Positions 21,580-29,913 of a DNA stretch of 64,000 bases are shown one piece after another (position 1 is the first letter of the stretch; every line of letters begins with the position of its first letter). Below the pieces are notes generated by a model. It worked only from the letters and a program-made list of their open reading frames with translations, was not told the DNA's origin and ran no database searches. This DNA is from Schumannella luteola. GTDB lineage: Bacteria > Actinomycetota > Actinomycetes > Actinomycetales > Microbacteriaceae. The DNA is taken from positions 1,674,001 through 1,738,000 of the forward strand of contig NZ_JACBZY010000001.1 of NCBI RefSeq assembly GCF_013408685.1. Reading direction: 5' to 3'. The position numbers and the translations under genes are program-made.

Positions 21580-23223
21580 ATGAGCTTTCTGGAGTACGCA
21601 CCGGCGCCGGAGTCGACGTCGGTTCTCAAGCTGAAAGACGCCTATGGCCTCTTCATCGACGGCGAGTTCGTCGACGGCAACGGCGCTCCCTTCGACACGA
21701 TCGCGCCCTCGACGGGCCAGCGGATCGCGACGGTCTCCACGGCGGATGCGGCCGACATCGACCGTGCGGTCGCGGCCGCCCGCCGCGCCTACGACACCAC
21801 TTGGTCGCGCCTCAGCGGCCGTGACCGCGGCAAGTACCTGTTCCGCATCGCGCGACTCGTTCAGGAGCGCGCCCGCGAGCTCGCCGTGGCCGAGAGCCTC
21901 GACAACGGCAAGCCGATCAAGGAGACGCGCGACTTCGACATCCCGACCGTCGCGGCCTGGTTCTTCTACTACGCCGGATGGGCCGACAAGCTCGACTACG
22001 CCGGCCTCGGCCCGGCGCCGCGCGCGCTGGGTGTGGCGGCGCAGGTCATCCCGTGGAACTTCCCGCTGATGATGCTCGCGTGGAAGATCGCGCCGGCGCT
22101 CGCGGCCGGCAACACGGTCGTGCTGAAGCCGGCCGAGACGACGCCGCTGACGGCGCTCGTGTTCGCCGAGATCCTGCAGCAGGCCGACCTGCCCGCCGGC
22201 GTGGTCAACATCGTGACCGGTGCCGGCGAGACGGGCGCGACGCTCGTGGCGCACCCCGGCGTCGACAAGGTCGCCTTCACCGGCTCGACCGCGGTCGGCA
22301 AGCGCATCGCGCAGACGATCGCTGGGCAGGGCAAGAAGCTCACGCTCGAACTCGGCGGCAAGGGCGCGAACCTCGTGTTCGACGACGCCCCGATCGAGCA
22401 GGCCGTCGAGGGCGTCGTGAAGGGCATCTTCTTCAACCAGGGTCAGGTCTGCTGCGCCGGCAGCCGTCTGCTGGTGCAGGAGAGCATCCACGACGAGTTC
22501 ATCGACCGGCTCAAACAGCGCATGCGCACCCTGCGCGTGGGCGACCCGCTCGACAAGAACACCGACATCGGCGCGATCAACTCGGCCGAGCAGCTGCAGC
22601 GCATCACCGCGCTGACCGAGGCGGGCATCGCCGAGGGCGCCGAGGCGTGGAGCCCCGAGTGCGAGCTGCCGAGCGAGGGTTTCTGGTTCCGCCCGACGAT
22701 CCTCACGAACGTCGCGACCTCGAACACGGTCGCGCGCGACGAGATCTTCGGACCGGTGCTGTCGGTGCTGACCTTCCGCACCCCCGCCGAGGCGGTCGCG
22801 AAGGCGAACAACTCGCCCTACGGCCTCTCGGCCGGCATCTGGAGCGAGAAGGGATCGCGCACGCTCGCCCTCGCCGACAAGCTCAAGGCCGGCGTCATCT
22901 GGTCGAACACCTTCAACACCTTCGATCCCGCGTCGCCGTTCGGCGGCTACAAGGAGTCGGGCTACGGCCGCGAGGGCGGACGCCAGGGCATCGGCGCCTA
23001 CCTGCAGGCGGCGGACGCGCCGGCTCCGGCGCGTGCGCAGGGGGCGCTCGGCGCATCGGCCTCGGGCGGTGCGGGCGCTGCTGCGGGTGCGGCCGGTGCC
23101 GCCGCGTCGGTCGCCCAGCGTGTCGCGAAGGCCGTGACCAAGCCCGCCGCATCCAAGTCGCCGGCTGCCAAAGCCGCCGCTGCCAAGCCCGCGAAGACCT
23201 CGACCCGGAAGGCCGCCAAGTGA
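21580..23223 (+). CDS. Aldehyde dehydrogenase with Lys/Ala-rich C-terminal tail
   Basis: 547 residues. The first ~480 are a full NAD-dependent aldehyde dehydrogenase: cofactor region VIPWNFPLMMLAWK and AFTGSTAVGKRIAQ, catalytic Glu in LELGGKGANLVF and catalytic Cys in NQGQVCCAGSRL. The likely substrate is the acetaldehyde released by DeoC, as the gene begins 20 bases after deoC. The last ~60 residues are an Ala/Gly then Lys/Ala/Pro/Thr/Ser-rich tail (KAVTKPAASKSPAAKAAAAK) resembling histone H1-like or DNA-binding tails of Actinobacteria, an odd addition to a metabolic enzyme. The stop overlaps the next GTG (23220-23223). Confidence 0.9.
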   Translation: MSFLEYAPAPESTSVLKLKDAYGLFIDGEFVDGNGAPFDTIAPSTGQRIATVSTADAADIDRAVAAARRAYDTTWSRLSGRDRGKYLFRIARLVQERARELAVAESLDNGKPIKETRDFDIPTVAAWFFYYAGWADKLDYAGLGPAPRALGVAAQVIPWNFPLMMLAWKIAPALAAGNTVVLKPAETTPLTALVFAEILQQADLPAGVVNIVTGAGETGATLVAHPGVDKVAFTGSTAVGKRIAQTIAGQGKKLTLELGGKGANLVFDDAPIEQAVEGVVKGIFFNQGQVCCAGSRLLVQESIHDEFIDRLKQRMRTLRVGDPLDKNTDIGAINSAEQLQRITALTEAGIAEGAEAWSPECELPSEGFWFRPTILTNVATSNTVARDEIFGPVLSVLTFRTPAEAVAKANNSPYGLSAGIWSEKGSRTLALADKLKAGVIWSNTFNTFDPASPFGGYKESGYGREGGRQGIGAYLQAADAPAPARAQGALGASASGGAGAAAGAAGAAASVAQRVAKAVTKPAASKSPAAKAAAAKPAKTSTRKAAK

Positions 23224-24080
23224 CCCGCCTCGCCGTGCCCAAGACGTACAAGCTCTACCTGGGCGGCAAGTTCCCGCGCAGCGAGTCGGGACGCACCGTC
23301 GAGGTGCGCACGCCCGCGGGGGAGTTCCTCGCGAACGCCGCGCTCGCCTCGCGCAAGGACGCCCGGGATGCGGTCATCGCCGCCCGCGGCGCCGTCAGCG
23401 GCTGGGCGGGCGCGACCGCCTACAACCGCGGCCAGGTGCTCTACCGGGTGGCCGAGGTGCTCGAGGGCCGTCACGCGCAGTTCGTCGACGAGATAGTGCA
23501 GCAGGAGGGCGTCTCGCGCGCCGCCGCGACCGCGCAGGTCGACGAGGCCATCGATCGCTGGGTCTGGTACGCGGGCTGGACGGACAAGTTCGCCCAGGTC
23601 GCCGGCAACGCCAACCCGGTCGCCGGCCCCTACTTCAACATCTCGGTGCCGGAGCCGACGGGCGTCGTCGCGATCGTCGCGCCGCAGGACAGCTCGCTGC
23701 TCGGCCTGGTCAGTGCGATCGCCCCAGCTCTCGTGACCGGCAACGCGGTCGTCGTGGTGGCGAGCGAGCGGTTCCCGCTGTCGTCGATCAGCCTCGCTGA
23801 GGTGCTCGCGACGAGCGACCTGCCCGGCGGTGTCGTCAACGTGCTCACCGGCTCGCCGGCCGAGATCGCGCCCTGGCTCGCATCCCACCAGGACGTGGAC
23901 GCACTGGACCTCGTCGGCGCGGGCGACCTCGACTGGGTCGCGCTCGAGCAGGCGGCCGCCGAGAGCGTGACGCGCGTCTCCTGGCCCGAGCAGGGCCCGG
24001 ATGCGGCGGCGCCGTCGCTGGAGCGCATCCGCCAGTTCACCGAGACCAAGACGGTCTGGCACACGAAGAGCCTGCTCTAG
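23220..24080 (+). CDS. Truncated aldehyde dehydrogenase-family protein
   Basis: 286 residues, about 60% of a normal member. The N-terminal oligomerisation and cofactor parts are recognisable (KLYLGGKFPRSESGRTVEV, VAIVAPQDSSLLGLVSAIAP, LPGGVVNVLTG), but the LELGGK glutamate and the NxGQxC cysteine segments are absent. The frame is clean and ends with its own stop, so it is not an obvious frameshift. It begins by overlapping the stop of the active paralogue, which suggests co-translation and perhaps a role as a non-catalytic partner subunit. I recall the same pairing with deoC in other Actinobacteria, so I do not call it a pseudogene. Function is unproven. Confidence 0.8.
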   Translation: MTRLAVPKTYKLYLGGKFPRSESGRTVEVRTPAGEFLANAALASRKDARDAVIAARGAVSGWAGATAYNRGQVLYRVAEVLEGRHAQFVDEIVQQEGVSRAAATAQVDEAIDRWVWYAGWTDKFAQVAGNANPVAGPYFNISVPEPTGVVAIVAPQDSSLLGLVSAIAPALVTGNAVVVVASERFPLSSISLAEVLATSDLPGGVVNVLTGSPAEIAPWLASHQDVDALDLVGAGDLDWVALEQAAAESVTRVSWPEQGPDAAAPSLERIRQFTETKTVWHTKSLL

Positions 24081-24091
24081 CGGCTGTTCTT

Positions 24092-24161
24092 CTCCGCGAG
24101 AGTACGTGCTTTGCTCGCGCCGGCCTGCGTGTCGGCCCGCAAAGTGCGTACTCTCGCGGAG
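24092..24161. repeat. Large near-perfect inverted repeat
   Basis: Left arm 24092-24114 and right arm 24139-24161 are reverse complements at 21 of 23 positions around a 24-base spacer. The arms read CTCCGCGAGAGTACG and GTACTCTCGCGGAG at their outer parts. No T tract follows. It could act as a hairpin terminator for the deoC operon or belong to a family of dispersed intergenic palindromes; no second copy was noticed in this window. Confidence 0.75.
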
Positions 24162-24261
24162 CCCGGTCGGCCGGGTGGGGTTGACGGGGTGGGCGGATGC
24201 TAGACGCGCCCGGGCCGACGCCGTCGGTGGGCGAGTGGTCAGAGCGAGCTCGCGCGTAGGG

Positions 24262-24267
24262 TAGAGT
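24262..24267 (+). promoter_or_regulatory. -10 box TAGAGT for tRNA-Gln
   Basis: TAGAGT lies 32 bases upstream of the tRNA; the -35 is weak. Confidence 0.35.
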
Positions 24268-24299
24268 GATTCCTCGGTCCGGTCCTTCGGGAACGGCCT

Positions 24300-24371
24300 T
24301 GGGGTATGGTGTAATTGGCAACACGGCGGTTTCTGGTACCGTTGTTCTTGGTTCGAGTCCAGGTACCCCAG
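24300..24371 (+). tRNA. tRNA-Gln (anticodon CTG)
   Basis: 72 bases. Acceptor arms TGGGGTA and TACCCCA, D stem GTGT/ACAC, anticodon stem GCGGT/ACCGT with loop TTCTGGT (anticodon CTG, codon CAG), T arm CTTGG-TTCGAGT-CCAGG and discriminator G. CCA is not encoded. Followed by its own terminator. Confidence 0.97.
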
Positions 24372-24398
24372 CTTTTCGAAGCCCCGCTCTTTTTTCAC

Positions 24399-24423
24399 AG
24401 CCCCGACAGCGTCGGGGCTTTTT
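24399..24423 (+). terminator. Terminator after tRNA-Gln
   Basis: AGCCCCGAC and GTCGGGGCT form a 9-bp stem with a 3-base loop and run into TTTTT. Confidence 0.9.
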
Positions 24424-24471
24424 GCTTGTCCGGAGCGATTCCGCCGGTCCTGCCGCGCTCCTCGCCCGCTC

Positions 24472-24477
24472 TACACT
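24472..24477 (+). promoter_or_regulatory. -10 box TACACT, leaderless start
   Basis: TACACT ends seven bases before ATG 24485, setting the start of the AraC-type regulator. Confidence 0.5.
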
Positions 24478-24484
24478 CAGGCGC

Positions 24485-25444
24485 ATGACCCGGGCGCGCA
24501 CTCGAGCCGAGCGACGTGCTCCCGCATCCTCCACGACGGACGGCGCCCGGGGATCGTGGGCGCGGGAGCCGGGCACCGAGGTGCGGGCGTTCACGGCGGC
24601 GACGGCCGATCCACCGGGCGGCGACGCGACGCCACGGGTGATCCGCACCGGATCCGAGGTGGCCGACGTTCCGCTTGAGTGGGTGCCGCACGCGCATTCG
24701 ATGCATGAGCTCGTGTGGGTGCGCGGCGGCACGATGACCTCGCGCGTCGGCGATCGGGTGTTCACGATCGCGGAAGGCCGCGGGCTGTGGATGCCGGCGG
24801 GCGTCGAGCACGCCGGGCGGCTGACCGCGGGCGGCGAGCTGTTCGACGCGTTCTTCGAGGTGGACGCGACGCCGGACGACGTCGCGAGCCGGCTGGGCGA
24901 TGACCGCACGCGCGACGAGATCCAGGGTGACGCAACCCCAGGTGTCGGAAACCCGCGCGAGCGGAGCATCGCCAGCGGCGCGACCGAGATCGAGATGACG
25001 CCCGTGCTCGAATCGCTGCTGCTCTATCTGGCGCGACCCGACCTCGATGCGGCGGCGCGAGCGCGCGCCGAGGCGGTGGTGTTCGACGTGATCGAGCCGG
25101 CCGCGCATCCACTCGCTCTGGCGGTACCGCAGGACGCGCGCATCGCGCCGATCGTGACGGCGTTGCTCGACGATCCCGCCGATCCGCGCGGGCTGGAGGA
25201 CTGGGCTGCGCAGCTCGACGCGAGCGAGCGGACGATCACGCGGGCGTTCCGGGGCGCGACGGGGCTCTCGTTCGCGCAGTGGCGGCAGACGCGGCGCGTG
25301 CATCACGCGCTGCTGCTTCTCGCCGAGGGCGGCGACGTGCGCTCGGTCTCCGACGAGCTCGGGTACGCGCAGGCGAGCACCTTCATCGCCGCGTTCCGTC
25401 GCGTGATCGGCGTGACGCCCGGCGCCTTCGCCGCGCGCCAGTGA
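24485..25444 (+). CDS. AraC-family transcriptional regulator
   Basis: 319 residues. A charged N-terminal stretch is followed by a cupin-like sensor (HAHSMHELVWVRGG, LWMPAGVEHAGRL) and a C-terminal pair of helix-turn-helix motifs: LEDWAAQLDASERTITRAF and VRSVSDELGYAQASTFIAAF, then RRVIGVTPGAF. Cupin-AraC proteins bind a small ligand and activate or repress nearby genes. Its position just upstream of the siderophore-uptake genes suggests control of iron acquisition, perhaps sensing a ferric siderophore, but this is inferred from order only. Confidence 0.88.
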   Translation: MTRARTRAERRAPASSTTDGARGSWAREPGTEVRAFTAATADPPGGDATPRVIRTGSEVADVPLEWVPHAHSMHELVWVRGGTMTSRVGDRVFTIAEGRGLWMPAGVEHAGRLTAGGELFDAFFEVDATPDDVASRLGDDRTRDEIQGDATPGVGNPRERSIASGATEIEMTPVLESLLLYLARPDLDAAARARAEAVVFDVIEPAAHPLALAVPQDARIAPIVTALLDDPADPRGLEDWAAQLDASERTITRAFRGATGLSFAQWRQTRRVHHALLLLAEGGDVRSVSDELGYAQASTFIAAFRRVIGVTPGAFAARQ

Positions 25445-25514
25445 GTCGGGGCCCGATCTGGGGCGGAACGAGAGGCCTGGCCGGAAACGTGGATCGGGTG
25501 TCGGATGCGCCGGG

Positions 25515-25544
25515 TTGCCGACACGATGACGCGCGACCTAGGGT
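25515..25544 (+). promoter_or_regulatory. Promoter of iron-uptake genes
   Basis: TTGCCG (25515-25520) and TAGGGT (25539-25544) are 18 bases apart. The DtxR/IdeR-like box begins eight bases after the -10, an ideal place to block transcription. Confidence 0.5.
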
Positions 25545-25552
25545 GTTCGAGG

Positions 25553-25571
25553 CAAGGTAAGGCTTACCTGA
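25553..25571 (+). promoter_or_regulatory. DtxR/IdeR iron box
   Basis: CAAGGTAAGGCTTACCTGA matches the iron-box consensus TWAGGTWAGSCTWACCTWA at 17 of 19 positions. Iron-loaded DtxR/IdeR would bind here and repress siderophore uptake when iron is plentiful. Confidence 0.85.
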
Positions 25572-25767
25572 CCGGCGCTGCGCGAGCGGGGCCGGGAGCA
25601 GAGCGCCGCACCGTCGGCCGAGCGCGTACGACCCTGCACCGCACGACCGGACGCCACCGCGCGAGGCCGCGCGACGCGGCCGGCCGCGAGCCTGCGCGAC
25701 GCGGAACAGCATCCGCCCGTGCGAAGGCCGGGCCGAGCCGCGCATCCACCCCGAGAGGATCCACCCC

Positions 25768-26826
25768 ATGACCCGACTGCGCCTGCTCGCCGCGACCGCC
25801 ACGGCCGCGGCCGTCGCGCTCGCCCTCAGCGCCTGCGGAACCACGACCGTCGCCGACGCGGGCTCCGACGCCCCGGCGAAGCCGACCTCCGCCGACTGCA
25901 AGGCCGACACGACGACGACCTCGACCGACCCGGTGACGATCACCGACGTGGTCGGCCGCACCGTGAAGCTCGACGCCCCCGCGAAGCGCGTCGCCGTGCT
26001 CGAGTGGCAGCAGATCGAGGATGCGCTGACGCTCTGCGTCACGCCCGTCGCCGTCGCCGACCCCGAGGGCTACGGCACCTGGGTCAAGGCCGAGACGCTG
26101 CCGAAGAGCGTGAAGAGCGCCGGCACTCGCGAGGAGCCCGACCTCGACGCGATCTACGCGCAGAAGCCCGACCTGATCATCGTCGAGGCCTTCAGCGCCG
26201 ACGACGAGAAGGTCACCCGCCTGCTCAAGCGCGACGTGCCGGTGCTCGTGACCAAGGGATCCGACACGAGCGACCCGATCGGCAACATGAAGAACGTGTT
26301 CTCGACGATCGCCGAGGCCACCGGTCGCACCGAGCGCGCGGATGCCGTGCTGAAGCAGTTCGACGAGCACCTCGCCGAGGCGAAGACCAAGGTCGCCGAC
26401 GTGGCGCTGCCGACCAAGAAGTTCCTCTTCTTCGACGGCTGGATCGAGGGCGGCAACGTCGTCATCCGCCCCTACGGCCAGGGCGCGCTGTTCACCGCGC
26501 TCGGAGAGCAGCTCGGCCTCGAGGGCGCCTGGACCGACGACATCGACAAGACCTACGGCTCCGGCGGCGTCGACCCGGCCTACGGCCTCGGCCAGACCGA
26601 CATCGAGGGACTGACGGCCGTCGGCGACGCGAACCTCTTCTACTCCAACGACCAGGAGGAGGGCAGCTACGTGCCCGAGCTCGAGAAGAGCCCGATCTGG
26701 ACGGCGCTGCCGTCGGTCAAGGACGGACGCGCCCACGCGTTCCCGGCCGGCGTGTGGGGCGCGGGCGGTCCGAAGTCGAACCAGCTCGCGATCGACGCCT
26801 ACGTCGACACGATCCTCGGTTCCTGA
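25768..26826 (+). CDS. Iron-siderophore ABC transporter binding lipoprotein
   Basis: 352 residues. The signal peptide ends in the lipobox LSAC-G, so the mature protein is lipid-anchored outside the membrane. It has the FecB/FhuD class III binding-protein layout: VTITDVVGRTVKLDAPAKRVAVLEW at the start, then LDAIYAQKPDLIIVEAF and a long connecting helix near AEATGRTERADAVLKQF. It would pass a ferric siderophore to the permease encoded 73 bases downstream. The ATG is preceded by GAGAGGA about ten bases upstream. The iron box in its promoter supports iron regulation. The siderophore type is not known. Confidence 0.92.
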   Translation: MTRLRLLAATATAAAVALALSACGTTTVADAGSDAPAKPTSADCKADTTTTSTDPVTITDVVGRTVKLDAPAKRVAVLEWQQIEDALTLCVTPVAVADPEGYGTWVKAETLPKSVKSAGTREEPDLDAIYAQKPDLIIVEAFSADDEKVTRLLKRDVPVLVTKGSDTSDPIGNMKNVFSTIAEATGRTERADAVLKQFDEHLAEAKTKVADVALPTKKFLFFDGWIEGGNVVIRPYGQGALFTALGEQLGLEGAWTDDIDKTYGSGGVDPAYGLGQTDIEGLTAVGDANLFYSNDQEEGSYVPELEKSPIWTALPSVKDGRAHAFPAGVWGAGGPKSNQLAIDAYVDTILGS

Positions 26827-26899
26827 GCCCTCAGCTCCTGAGCCCGGGGCCGCGGGTGGATGCCGGCGGCCCGCCTGACCACGGAGTGATCACCGCCAC

Positions 26900-29062
26900 G
26901 TGAGTTCGACCTTCGAGCGCGATGCGCCTTCCGACACCGAGTCGGAGGGCGCATCGGCGCGTCCGGATGCGGCGGGCTCCGTGATCGCCGCATCCAGCGT
27001 CGGCCCCCGCCTCGGCCTCCGCGGAGGCTCGATCGGCGCGTTCGTGCTCATCGGGCTCGCGGTCGCGGTCGTCGTGGTCGGCGCCTGGCACCTGACGCAG
27101 GGCACCTCGGGCATCGGGCCGCTCGACCTGCTGCGCCTGACGACCGGCGCGAAGGAGACGGTCGGCGGAGTGCCGGTCGAAGACGTGCTGACCGGATCCC
27201 GCCTGCCTCGACTGCTCGCGGGTGTCGCCGTCGGCGTCGCGCTCGGCGTCGCGGGCGCGCTGCTGCAGTCGGTCACGCGCAACCCGCTCGCCTCGCCCGA
27301 CACTCTCGCGGTCACGGCCGGCTCGTACTTCGCGGTGTCGGCCGTCGCAGCGTTCGGCATCAGCATCCCGCTCTGGGCGTCGGGCGGGGTCGCGTTCATC
27401 GGCGGGCTGCTCGCAGCGGCGCTCGTGCTGTCGATCGCGGGGGCGGGCGCGGCGACGGCGACGACCCGGCTCATCCTCGCCGGCTCGGCGATGGCGATGG
27501 CGCTGGACGCCGCCAGCGCGGTGCTGCTGATCCTGTTCAAGGAGAGCACGACGGGTCTGTTCGCGTGGGGGAGCGGCTCGCTCGCGCAGCTCAACCTCGA
27601 TGCCTCGCTGCGTGCGGTGCCGCTGATCGTCGCGGTCGTCGCGGTCGGCATCCTGCTCGCGCGCCGGCTCGACCTGCTCACGCTCGGCGATGACGCGGCG
27701 GCCTCGCTCGGGGTGCCGGTGCGCTCGACGCGGGTGATCGCGGTCGTCGGCGCGGTGCTGCTGACCAGCACCTCGGTCACGGTCGCGGGCCCGATCGCCT
27801 TCGTCGGGCTCGCGGCGCCGGTCGTGGCCCGCCTGCTCGCGGGGCGCATCCGCTCGCTCAACCGGCACGTGCTGTTCCTGCCGGTGTCGGGTCTGCTCGG
27901 GGCCCTGCTGATCCTGCTGGCGGATGCGGTGGTGCGGGCGATTCTCGGATCCGAGGGCGCGACGGTGGTGCCGACGGGTGTGCCGACGGCACTTCTCGGC
28001 GCGGTCGTGATCGTGCTGCTGGCGCTGCGCATCCGGGCCGCGTCGGCCGCGCGCACCCCGCCCCAAGCGAAGCTGCGGGCGCGCACGCGTCGGCGCTTCG
28101 TCGTGATCCTCGTCGGGGCGATCGTGCTGGCCGTCGCCGCGCTCGTGCTCGGCGTGCTCGCCGGCAGCCTGTGGCTCAAGCTCGGCGATGTCGCGCTCTG
28201 GCTGCAGGGGGTCGCGCCCGACCTGATCGGTCACGCCCTCGACGAGCGGGTGCCGCGGGTGCTCGCGGCGCTGCTCGCCGGCGCCGGACTCGCGCTCGCC
28301 GGAACCGTCGTGCAGAGCACGGTGCGCAACCCGCTGGCCGAACCGGGAGTGCTCGGCATCAGCGCGGGCGCGGGCCTCGGCGCGGTCATCGTGGTGACGG
28401 CGCTCGGCGGAAGCCGCCCGCTGCTCGTGCTCTTCGCCGTCGTGATCGGCCTCGCGACCTTCGCCGCCGTCGCGCTGCTCTCAGCGCGGGGCGGGCTGCA
28501 GCCCGAGCGCTTCGTGCTCGTCGGCATCGGGTTCGGCTACGGCCTGAGCGCGCTGACGACGTTCCTGCTGCTGCGATCCGACCCGTGGAACACGCCGCGC
28601 ATCCTCACCTGGCTGTCGGGCACCACCTACGGGCGCGAGTTCGTCGACGTGCTGCCGATCGCGATCGGGCTGGTGCTCGCGATCCCGCTCGTGTTCGGCC
28701 TGCGCCGCCGACTGGATCTGGTCGCGATCGATGACGACACTCCGCGACTCATGGGCGTGCAGGTCGGGCGCACACGATTGCTGCTGCTCACGGTCGCGGC
28801 ACTGCTGGCGACGCTCAGCGTCGTCGCGGTCGGCGTCGTCGGCTTCGTCGGGCTCGTGGCCCCGCACCTCGCTCGGGCGCTCGTCGGCGCGCGGCACGGG
28901 CGCATCATCCCCGTGTCGCTGCTGTTCGGGGCCCTGCTCGTGTGTCTCGCCGACACGCTCGGGCGCACCGTGATCGCGCCGTCGCAGATCCCCGCGGGGC
29001 TCGTGATCGCGCTGATCGGGGCGCCGTACTTCGTCTGGCTGCTGCGGCGCACGCGCGCTTGA
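26900..29062 (+). CDS. Fused double FecCD-type siderophore permease
   Basis: 720 residues, twice the normal permease length. Two full FecCD domains are joined by a basic linker near residues 375-400 (TPPQAKLRARTRRR). Each half has the conserved RLPR/RVPR entry, the LQ(S)VTRNPLA or VQSTVRNPLAEPGVLG loop and the FVGLAAPVVARLL or FVGLVAPHLARALVG coupling loop. FhuB of E. coli has the same fused design, whereas most actinobacterial systems use two separate genes. GTG 26900 is the start, with GGAG about 13 bases upstream. No ATPase gene follows; the next gene is on the other strand, so the ATPase must be encoded elsewhere. Confidence 0.92.
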   Translation: MSSTFERDAPSDTESEGASARPDAAGSVIAASSVGPRLGLRGGSIGAFVLIGLAVAVVVVGAWHLTQGTSGIGPLDLLRLTTGAKETVGGVPVEDVLTGSRLPRLLAGVAVGVALGVAGALLQSVTRNPLASPDTLAVTAGSYFAVSAVAAFGISIPLWASGGVAFIGGLLAAALVLSIAGAGAATATTRLILAGSAMAMALDAASAVLLILFKESTTGLFAWGSGSLAQLNLDASLRAVPLIVAVVAVGILLARRLDLLTLGDDAAASLGVPVRSTRVIAVVGAVLLTSTSVTVAGPIAFVGLAAPVVARLLAGRIRSLNRHVLFLPVSGLLGALLILLADAVVRAILGSEGATVVPTGVPTALLGAVVIVLLALRIRAASAARTPPQAKLRARTRRRFVVILVGAIVLAVAALVLGVLAGSLWLKLGDVALWLQGVAPDLIGHALDERVPRVLAALLAGAGLALAGTVVQSTVRNPLAEPGVLGISAGAGLGAVIVVTALGGSRPLLVLFAVVIGLATFAAVALLSARGGLQPERFVLVGIGFGYGLSALTTFLLLRSDPWNTPRILTWLSGTTYGREFVDVLPIAIGLVLAIPLVFGLRRRLDLVAIDDDTPRLMGVQVGRTRLLLLTVAALLATLSVVAVGVVGFVGLVAPHLARALVGARHGRIIPVSLLFGALLVCLADTLGRTVIAPSQIPAGLVIALIGAPYFVWLLRRTRA

Positions 29063-29089
29063 GGTCGCGGTCGCGACGCGTGCGCGGCG

Positions 29090-29893
29090 TCAGCTGCCGG
29101 CCAGGAACTCCCGGATGAGCGTCTCGACCAGCGCGGGCCGGTCGGCGACGAGGTCATGACTCGACCCGGGCACGATCGCGAGCTGCGCATCTGGGATCGA
29201 CGCCGCGATGAGCAGACTGTGATCGACCCGCACCGAGTCGCGGTCGGCCGAGAGGATGAGCGTGCGCGCCGTGATCGCGGCGAGCGAGGCCGTGTCGATG
29301 CGCGGCTGCTCGGTCCAGAGCTCGACGAGCTTCGCCATGACGGCGTCGCCGTGCGCGGGGCCGTCGGGGGAGAGCCGGTCGTAGTGCATCCGCTCGAGGT
29401 CGGGCTTCGGCGCGGCGGATGCGGCGGTATCGGCGGCATCGGCCGCATCGGCGGCTCGGAGCTCCGTCAGCACCCGCGCCCCCGCCGGGGCGTCCGGCGC
29501 ATCCACCGCGAAGCTGAAACCGGAGTAGTCGAGGTTCGCACTCATCGCGACGAGCGAGCGCACCCGGTCGGGCTGCTCGCGCGCGAGCAGCAGACCGAGG
29601 ATGGCGCCGTCGCTGAAGCCGACGACATCCATCCGCTCGAGGCCGTGCGCGTCGAGGTAGCCGATCAGCGAGGCCAGTGCGACGTCGTAGGAGTAGCGGC
29701 CCTCGACATCCGCCGTGCGACCGTGGCCCGGGCGCTCGTAGGCGTGCACGCGATATCCGTCGGCGACGAGCGCCTCGCCCTGCGCGCGCAGGTGCTCGAG
29801 CGAGCAGAAACCGCCGTGCAGCAGGAGCAGCGGGTCGCCGGATCCCGCGACCTCCTCGTAGAGGTCGTCGTCGCCGATCCGCAGGTAGCCCAC
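29090..29893 (-). CDS. Alpha/beta-hydrolase
   Basis: 267 residues with LLLLHGGFCSLEHLR (oxyanion-hole HGG), the nucleophile elbow VVGFSDGAILG (Ser), the acid strand LILSADRDSV (Asp) and PGSSHDLV (His): a complete catalytic triad. The long Ala/Asp insert near 145-160 is low complexity. Substrate unknown. The GTG start at 29893 lies eight bases after a TAGCCT box, and its promoter overlaps that of the divergent TauE-type gene, only 20 bases away. It is convergent with the siderophore permease, which ends 27 bases before it. Confidence 0.85.
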   Translation of the reverse strand: MGYLRIGDDDLYEEVAGSGDPLLLLHGGFCSLEHLRAQGEALVADGYRVHAYERPGHGRTADVEGRYSYDVALASLIGYLDAHGLERMDVVGFSDGAILGLLLAREQPDRVRSLVAMSANLDYSGFSFAVDAPDAPAGARVLTELRAADAADAADTAASAAPKPDLERMHYDRLSPDGPAHGDAVMAKLVELWTEQPRIDTASLAAITARTLILSADRDSVRVDHSLLIAASIPDAQLAIVPGSSHDLVADRPALVETLIREFLAGS

Positions 29894-29901
29894 GGTCTGA
29901 C

Positions 29902-29907
29902 AGGCTA
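29902..29907 (-). promoter_or_regulatory. -10 box TAGCCT in an overlapping divergent promoter
   Basis: Reads TAGCCT on the minus strand, eight bases before GTG 29893. Only 20 bases separate the two divergent start codons, so the two promoters must overlap and are likely to compete. Confidence 0.45.
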
Positions 29908-29913
29908 GCGAGG

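Larger units (their letters stand above)
25445..25767 (+). other. Promoter region of the iron-uptake genes
   Basis: 323 bases without a convincing gene. It contains the promoter and iron box listed below, followed by a GC-rich leader of about 200 bases. Confidence 0.6.

Noticed and set aside
23220-24080. Second aldehyde dehydrogenase as a frameshifted pseudogene
   Set aside because: The frame is uninterrupted, overlaps its neighbour properly, and no missing C-terminal half is found in another frame downstream.
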